A stretch of 24,439 bases of DNA from Deltaproteobacteria bacterium (lineage in GTDB: Bacteria; Myxococcota; UBA796; SXON01), in contig CANKNP010000026.1 of assembly GCA_947483545.1 (NCBI GenBank), positions 1-24,439 on the forward strand, read 5' to 3'. Positions 20,137-24,439 of this stretch are shown here, piece by piece. The notes under the pieces were generated by a model, which saw only the letters and a program-made list of their open reading frames with translations, was not told where the DNA came from and did not search any database. The translations under genes were made by a program, and so were the position numbers. Every line of letters starts with the position of its first letter. Position 1 is the first letter of the stretch.

Positions 20137-21233
20137 TGGTGCGTCCGAAAGGATGAGCACTGGACGGTCTTCACGCAAGGGCTCGCTCCCGGAGTGCCCA
20201 CGGGGACGAGCGCCGGTGGCTCGGCGCAGCTCATCACGTACATCTGCCTGGGCGGCGAATAGGCCTGGCCCTTCGCATCGCACTCGGCCTGACACTCGGC
20301 CCAATCATCCGCATCGTCCGGGGAGTAGACATTCTCGCATTTTTTGGCCGGATCATAGCGCCCGCGCCAGGACAGCGACGCGTGGCTGTCGCGCGAAATC
20401 GATACTTCCTCCTCGGGTTGGTTCAGTTCCCATGCAGAGTCCACGGGTGACGCGCAACCCCGGCACACCTGAAACCTCGTGGCCAAGCCCTCCGGAGTCG
20501 CGAGCGTCGCATCCCGGTAGTAGTACCCATCCGTCAGTCCGCCCTCGCACTTGGCTCCAGAATAACACCGCCAAACGCCCCAACATGTCCCTGGCTCGCC
20601 ATCCGTGGCCGGGGCGTGGTACGACCAGTGGTCGAATTTCGCTGACGAGCACGGCTTCTCCCGGGTCTGACACTCGGCAACGGCGTCGCTCTGATTCTGC
20701 GCGTCCCCCGGCCCACACATTGCGGCGGAGTCCCCGCACACCACGGGCCGGTAGCACCCTCCTTGCGCCCAGATCCAAGGCCCGGCGCTGATCAGAAACT
20801 CGCCCTTGGAGCTGTCGCACATCGCGGATGCCTCAATCGTGTCGCACCCAATGAGTTCGCGCTGGAACGTCCCGGGGGGCTGGCCGCCAGCGTGCGGGTT
20901 CAGATCCAACCCACCCCCCAGCCAGCCATGAGCCGGGCCGCCAGTCTCCGCCCCCCCCCTCAAACCTCGCCCGCCGAATCTCCCCATCGTCACCACCTTG
21001 AACCCCGACGGCAGCGCCGCCGCGTAGTCAATCGCGGCAACCGCCTGGTCCGCACACGCATTGCACGCAGCGTTCTCACAGCCCGGCCCCTGCTTCTGAC
21101 ACCCCTTCTTCCGCTGTGTCGGCTTCGCCTTCGCGCCACAACCCGCCTTGCCCGCGGGCTTGCGCAGCCCCTCGACGTACGCGATCGCGTCGTTCGCCTG
21201 GTCCGCGCAGCTCTTGCAGGCGCCTCCGCTCAT
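20115..21233 (-). CDS. cysteine-rich protein with twin C-x2-C-A-D-Q-A repeats (cassette gene B)
   Basis: The protein has 372 aa and I recognise no family. It has 25 cysteines (about 6.7%) and no signal peptide. Two N-terminal repeats share the pattern A-C-x2-C-A-D-Q-A-x2-A-I-x-Y-x3-L (ACKSCADQANDAIAYVEGL near 5-23; ACNACADQAVAAIDYAAAL near 55-73). A basic Cys-rich linker (KPTQRKKGCQKQGPGC) separates them. A Gly-rich segment (MGRFGGRGLRGG) follows, then a Cys/Trp/Tyr-rich C-terminal region with many spaced Cys (WAQGGCYRPVVCGDSAAMCG, GTCWGVWRCYSGAKC). ATG 21233 overlaps the gene A stop (ATGA); the open frame to its left is a shadow of gene A. The Cys pairs could bind metal or form disulfides; without a Sec signal, metal binding or leaderless export is possible. 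Confidence 0.75.
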   Translation of the reverse strand: MSGGACKSCADQANDAIAYVEGLRKPAGKAGCGAKAKPTQRKKGCQKQGPGCENAACNACADQAVAAIDYAAALPSGFKVVTMGRFGGRGLRGGAETGGPAHGWLGGGLDLNPHAGGQPPGTFQRELIGCDTIEASAMCDSSKGEFLISAGPWIWAQGGCYRPVVCGDSAAMCGPGDAQNQSDAVAECQTREKPCSSAKFDHWSYHAPATDGEPGTCWGVWRCYSGAKCEGGLTDGYYYRDATLATPEGLATRFQVCRGCASPVDSAWELNQPEEEVSISRDSHASLSWRGRYDPAKKCENVYSPDDADDWAECQAECDAKGQAYSPPRQMYVMSCAEPPALVPVGTPGASPCVKTVQCSSFRTHQWPYPDP

Positions 21234-22003
21234 GCCTGTCGAACCCCGAGGAGCACGGTGACATCGGCCTGCCCGACGGTCGTCCCCGAGCTCAACTTGT
21301 AGACGAGGCCCGGCTGAACCCACATCTTGCTGGTCAACGTCACGGTGCGTTCGCCGCTGTTGGTCTCGCCGTCCGCGGAGAGCGCAGCGGTCAGGATTCC
21401 CGCGCTCCAAGCGTCGGGCTCCTCCGGAGAGGTCGCCGCTGAGCGGTAGACCACGTCGAGCTGGAAGTTCCCGGTCTTGTCCCCGATGACGATGGCAGCC
21501 TCGAACGCGCTGATCCCGAGCGCGGGGATCCAGGGGCCGATCGGGATGAACACGGATGTCGTGCTGGTCGCCACGAGGTGGCCGGACCACGGGGCCAACA
21601 GCCGCCCGAACTGCACATAACTGGGCTGGAACGCGACGTCGGCCACACCCTGCCCGGCGGAGCTGACCTTGCACGCCACACCGAACCGGACGTAGGTGTT
21701 GCCCGCGGCGGCTGTCGCGATGTCGTAGCTGGCCGCGGTCACGAGGTACTCGTCGTCGGTCGTGTAGGGGCTCAGGCCGGCGAGGGTCGTGGGCGCGCTC
21801 GGCTTGTCCGGTCGGACCGCTGCGAACTGCAGGACAGGGGTGACCTGTACGTTCCCCGCGCAGTTGTTGAGCTTCAACGTGGCCAGCGCTAGGTCCATGG
21901 CGATGCAGGGGATCCAGCTCGTCAGCCAGTAGTAGACGTACTGGCTCGTGCTGTTGCCGCTGACAGAGATCGTGACTTCGGGGAGCAGGGTAAGCAAGGA
22001 CAT
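21230..22003 (-). CDS. beta-rich protein of unknown function (cassette gene A)
   Basis: The protein has 257 aa, not recognised, with no signal peptide or clear membrane helix. The sequence is dominated by short Thr/Val/Ser-rich strands (EVTISVSGNSTSQYVYYWL, VTLTSKMWVQPGLVYKL, QADVTVLLGV) with few charges. This suggests an all-beta (jelly-roll or sandwich) structural protein. It contains three Cys. ATG 22003 was chosen; a GTG at 22045 would add 14 residues with no better context, and neither has a strong ribosome binding site. Its stop overlaps the gene B ATG, so A, B and C form one leftward operon. An all-beta protein lacking a signal, together with a Cys-rich partner, could be an extracellular appendage, particle or phage-derived structure; this is speculation. 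Confidence 0.72.
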   Translation of the reverse strand: MSLLTLLPEVTISVSGNSTSQYVYYWLTSWIPCIAMDLALATLKLNNCAGNVQVTPVLQFAAVRPDKPSAPTTLAGLSPYTTDDEYLVTAASYDIATAAAGNTYVRFGVACKVSSAGQGVADVAFQPSYVQFGRLLAPWSGHLVATSTTSVFIPIGPWIPALGISAFEAAIVIGDKTGNFQLDVVYRSAATSPEEPDAWSAGILTAALSADGETNSGERTVTLTSKMWVQPGLVYKLSSGTTVGQADVTVLLGVRQA

Positions 22004-22191
22004 GCGGGATAATCTCGGGTGGAAGTTCGAGTTCGCCGCATGCACTTCGATGCGACCAGGATACGTTACCAGAGGGCGAGGGCGAGGGCGATGGCGATGG
22101 CGAACTATGCACGTTCATCGCCGATGAAGAATATTTCGCCGCCCCGAAGCCCCGCCACCCTCGGTCGCGAAGCCTCCACGATGGCAAGTAG

Positions 22192-22260
22192 GCCCACGCA
22201 AAGGCGCAAAGGTGGCGAAGGGCCCCGCTCTGCTTTGCGGCTTGGCGCCTTTGCGTGGGC
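22192..22260. repeat. 16-bp perfect inverted repeat with 37-base spacer
   Basis: GCCCACGCAAAGGCGC (22192-22207) is the exact reverse complement of 22245-22260. Inside the left arm and spacer, CGCAAAGG is repeated in tandem. It could be a miniature repeat element or a bidirectional terminator-like structure between divergent genes. Confidence 0.85.
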
Positions 22261-22409
22261 AATTCCGGCCCACGAGGTCACTCTGACCCGGCGCGGGCCC
22301 ACTGCGACGGCGACGGGGGCGTCACGGCCAACGTGAGCGTCGGCGGGGTGGGGACGCTGCTTCGCTCGCGGGCGAGCGATCCCCTCGCGGATTTGGGGCC
22401 GTGCGGTTT

Positions 22410-22442
22410 GGTTCCCGAGGCCGCAGGGTTGGTTCGGGCCGG
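22410..22442 (+). repeat. 33-bp exact direct repeat, right copy
   Basis: Identical to 19411-19443. It lies 18 bp before the ATG of the AAA-like ATPase gene, so it could be part of that gene's conserved leader as well as a cassette boundary. Confidence 0.92.
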
Positions 22443-22460
22443 CCGCGATACGGCACGACC

Positions 22461-24008
22461 ATGCCGAGAGCGTTCAACACCGCGGGCCCCTGCAAGCCGG
22501 ACATCCACTACATGCTCCCGCCGGATCGCCGGGTTCCTGGCCTTCGGGCGCTGATCGACGGCCAAAGCTACTTTGTGATCCACGCCCCCCGGCAGAGCGG
22601 CAAGACGACAGCCCTGATGGCGCTCGCCCGGGATCTGACCGCCAGCGGCAGGTACACGTCGGTCGTGCTCACGATGGAGACCGGGGAGCCCTTCCGGGAG
22701 GACCTGGAGGGCCTGGAGCCGGCGATCCTGGGCCGATGGCGGATGACGTGCCGCGCACACCTGCCCGCGGAGCTTCAACCCCCGCCCTGGCCGGCCGCGG
22801 CTCGGGGCGCCAGGATCGGGGCCGCGCTCTCCGAGTGGAGCCTGGCGTCGGCTCGACCCCTGGTGCTCTTTCTGGACGAGATCGACGCCCTTCAGGACGA
22901 GGCGCTGCTGACCGTCCTCCGCCAGATCCGGGGGGGCTATGCAGACAGGCCGCAAGCGTTCCCGGCGTCGCTGGGTCTCGTGGGGCTCCGGGATGTCCGA
23001 GACTACAAGGTCGCGAGCGGGGGCTCCGGCCGCCTGGGGACCGCCTCCCCGTTCAACATCAAGGTCGGCTCGTTCACGCTTGCCAATTTCACGCCGGACG
23101 ACGTCGCGGAGCTGTACGCCCAGCACACTGCCGAGACGGGTCAGGCGTTCGACCCGCCCGCGCTCGCCGCCGCCTGGGAGCTCACCCAGGGCCAGCCCTG
23201 GCTCGTGAACGCGATCGCACGCGAGTGCGTCCTGGTGCTTCGGTCCGAAGGGGCGACGGTGACGGCCGCAGATGTCGAGCAGGCGGCAGAAAACTTGATG
23301 CGCCGCATGGACACCCACCTGGACAGCCTGGCGGAGAAGCTGCACGAGGGCCGGGTCCGCGCGGTGATCGAGCCCATCCTCTCCGGCGGCGCAGCCGAGA
23401 ACGTCCCGATGGACGACATCCAATACGTCCTCGACCTCGGGCTCGTCCGACGCGCGCCGGATGGCGGTCTGGTGGTGGCGAACGCCATCTACACCGCCGT
23501 GATCCCCCGTATGCTCGCGTTCGTCCCCCGACACGGGCTGCCTCAAATTCCCGCCACGTGGCTCCGACCCGATGGCAGCCTCGACGACGCGCTGTTGCTC
23601 GACGCGTTCCTGTCGTTCTGGCGCCAGTATGGCGAGGCCATGCAGCGCACCGCGTCCTACGCCGAGGTGGCAGCGCAGCTCATCGTGCTCGCCTACCTCG
23701 ACCGCGTCGCCAACGGCGGCGGATGGGTGACACCCGAATACTCGTTGGGGCGCGACCGCCTGGACCTTTGCCTACGGTGGCGACAGCAGCGGGTCGCGGT
23801 GGAGCTCAAGGCTTGGCGCGACGGCCGCCCGGACCCGGAGCGAGCCGGTCTGACCCAGCTCGACGGCTACCTTGGAAAACTCGGGCTCGACTGCGGCTGG
23901 TTGATGATCTTCGACCAGCGGTCCGGTCTGCTCCCCATCGAGCAGCGGACGTCGACGTGCCAAGTGGTGTCTCCCGCCGGGCGGAAGGTGATGGTGATTC
24001 GGGGGTGA
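22461..24008 (+). CDS. AAA-like ATPase (AAA_35 type) with C-terminal PD-(D/E)XK nuclease domain
   Basis: The protein has 515 aa. Its N-terminus, FNTAGPCKPDIHYMLPPDRR, is typical of the AAA-like/AAA_35 group. Walker A is APRQSGKT (42-49) and Walker B is LVLFLDEID (134-142, Asp139/Glu140). After the helical lid (NFTPDDVAELYAQH; QGQPWLVNAIARE) come a winged-helix-like linker and a C-terminal nuclease core: RDRLDLCLRW (Asp435), VAVELKAW (Glu448-x-Lys450) and TQLDGYL (Gln466/Tyr470). This is the D...E-x-K...Q-x3-Y pattern of the PD-(D/E)XK superfamily. These proteins are usually multicopy in a genome, with suspected roles in mobile DNA or defence; the function is unproven. The ATG at 22461 directly precedes the conserved N-terminus. 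No good ribosome binding site is seen. It converges with the truncated gene at 24031. Confidence 0.88.
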   Translation: MPRAFNTAGPCKPDIHYMLPPDRRVPGLRALIDGQSYFVIHAPRQSGKTTALMALARDLTASGRYTSVVLTMETGEPFREDLEGLEPAILGRWRMTCRAHLPAELQPPPWPAAARGARIGAALSEWSLASARPLVLFLDEIDALQDEALLTVLRQIRGGYADRPQAFPASLGLVGLRDVRDYKVASGGSGRLGTASPFNIKVGSFTLANFTPDDVAELYAQHTAETGQAFDPPALAAAWELTQGQPWLVNAIARECVLVLRSEGATVTAADVEQAAENLMRRMDTHLDSLAEKLHEGRVRAVIEPILSGGAAENVPMDDIQYVLDLGLVRRAPDGGLVVANAIYTAVIPRMLAFVPRHGLPQIPATWLRPDGSLDDALLLDAFLSFWRQYGEAMQRTASYAEVAAQLIVLAYLDRVANGGGWVTPEYSLGRDRLDLCLRWRQQRVAVELKAWRDGRPDPERAGLTQLDGYLGKLGLDCGWLMIFDQRSGLLPIEQRTSTCQVVSPAGRKVMVIRG

Positions 24009-24030
24009 ACCGGCTTCGTTCGTGGCACCT

Positions 24031-24292
24031 TCACCGCACGACGTCGACCTCCCACACCCCGCCGTTCGGCCCCGTCACAGTCCCGGTGATCGCAGTACCG
24101 CCGACCACCCGGCCCACGCCGCTCCCGACCGCCTCGATGGTCCCTGCGAGCGCCAGATCAAAGGTGGCTGGACCGACGAGGTCTCCGTCCAGGGTGACAG
24201 TGCCGACCAGCGTGCCTTCCAGCGTGCCGTCCGGAATGTCCTTGAGTTGGACGTCGAAGTCGAGGCCGTCAGCGTCGTAGAAGAAGGAGAAC
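24031..24292 (-). pseudogene. C-terminal end of a beta-rich protein, truncated by an insertion
   Basis: The minus strand from about 24292 to the TGA at 24031-24033 reads as clean coding sequence of about 86 residues. It contains FSFFYDADGLDFDVQLKDI, then Gly/Thr/Val-rich repeats (GTLEGTLVGTVTLDGDLVG, GTAITGTVTGPNGGVWEVD). The frame is open to 24327 but has no ATG, GTG or TTG start. From 24290 rightwards the DNA reads as a transposase in another frame. The 5' part has therefore been lost or displaced. It looks like a secreted lipid-binding or surface beta protein; the family is not recognised. Confidence 0.6.
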
Positions 24293-24439
24293 GCGCTCGA
24301 TGTGCTCGGCGAGCTGCGACTCGCGCTTCATCGCCGGTCGCTCCGGGTTCCCAGACGCGATCACGTCGCGCACAGTATTGGGCGAGGTCTGCAGGGCCTT
24401 CGCGATGCCACGCACGGTGCCTTCGTGCTTGTACATCTC
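24269..24439 (-). mobile_element. IS21-type transposase (IstA-like) fragment, runs off window
   Basis: The minus frame entering from the right edge reads a helix-turn-helix segment (VRGIAKALQTSPNTVRDVI). ERPAMKRESQLAEHIERV follows, the arrangement of the N-terminal region of IS21-family IstA transposases. After ERV (24290) the reading becomes LLLLRR-stop (TGA 24269-24271) and the other frame becomes the host gene. The element is thus truncated at about 24290, after only its N-terminal domain. The start is outside the window. The assignment rests on the HTH and the following motif only. Confidence 0.5.

Larger units (their letters stand above)
22004..22460. other. 457-bp intergenic region between divergent gene A operon and the ATPase gene
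   Basis: It contains five GAGGGC/GATGGC hexamers (22072-22101), a 7-bp inverted repeat TTCATCG-c-CGATGAA (22114-22128) that could be an operator, the long inverted repeat at 22192-22260, a 7-bp hairpin (22362-22368 with 22373-22379), and the right copy of the 33-bp direct repeat. No coding sequence is supported. Confidence 0.6.

Noticed and set aside
21234..22262. Upstream extension of gene B frame (about 340 codons)
   Set aside because: It is an Arg/Gln/His-rich shadow of gene A on the same strand; ATG 21233 with the ATGA overlap is the credible start.
22736..24280. Large + strand frame overlapping the AAA-like ATPase
   Set aside because: It is an Arg/Gly/Pro-rich shadow in a different frame from the Walker and nuclease motifs.

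Overview
The window is GC-rich (roughly two thirds G+C by eye). Its content points to a Myxococcota-like (deltaproteobacterial) chromosome: MopE-type D-x-D-x-D-G metal-binding motifs, FG-GAP/VCBS propellers, Cys + hydrophobic + Arg C-terminal tails resembling MYXO-CTERM signals, an Asp/Thr/Ser-rich lipoprotein, and an ECF sigma factor paired with a FecR-domain protein. The taxonomy is inferred from this content only. No rRNA, tRNA or CRISPR array was seen.

Layout. 1-1500: a WD40 propeller gene, cut by the window edge and broken by an apparent frameshift near 725-733. 1593-2669 (-): an alpha/beta hydrolase with Gly at the nucleophile position. 2670-3120: non-coding, with two near-identical tandem hairpins. 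3121-4947: SppA, a two-domain S49 signal peptide peptidase. 4948-5164: a three-way-junction inverted-repeat structure and a G/C hairpin. 5165-10452 (-): three tandem paralogous secreted propeller/MopE/Ig-like proteins. They are separated by a short recurring module that in places carries the 3' end of an Rpn-type nuclease gene.

10657-15204 (+) is an extracytoplasmic-signalling block: a secreted Pro-rich/beta-barrel-like protein, an ECF sigma factor, a membrane FecR-domain protein, and a large Asp-rich FG-GAP lipoprotein. The sigma gene and the lipoprotein gene carry the same promoter-like element (TGATC-C/G-TTTT, 11 nt, CCGTCTG). This suggests that the sigma factor drives itself and the lipoprotein.

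15447-16355 (-) is an intact Rpn/PD-(D/E)XK transposase-like gene with an EGKIEG repeat. 16417-18539 (-) is a coupled pair: an S66 LD-carboxypeptidase and a DUF362/ferredoxin protein. Divergent from it is an STM4013/SEN3800-family sulfatase-like gene (18573-19352). This gene contains a striking cluster of TGTATCA/TGATACA heptamers.

19411-22442 is a segment of about 3 kb bounded by exact 33-bp direct repeats. It encodes a leftward operon of unrecognised proteins: a beta-rich protein, a 25-cysteine protein with twin C-x2-C-A-D-Q-A repeats, a secreted protein, and possibly a small fourth ORF. This is the best candidate in the window for an undescribed system. It is followed by an AAA-like ATPase/PD-(D/E)XK nuclease gene (22461-24008). 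The right edge holds the C-terminal end of a beta-rich protein abutting a fragment of an IS21-type transposase (IstA-like).
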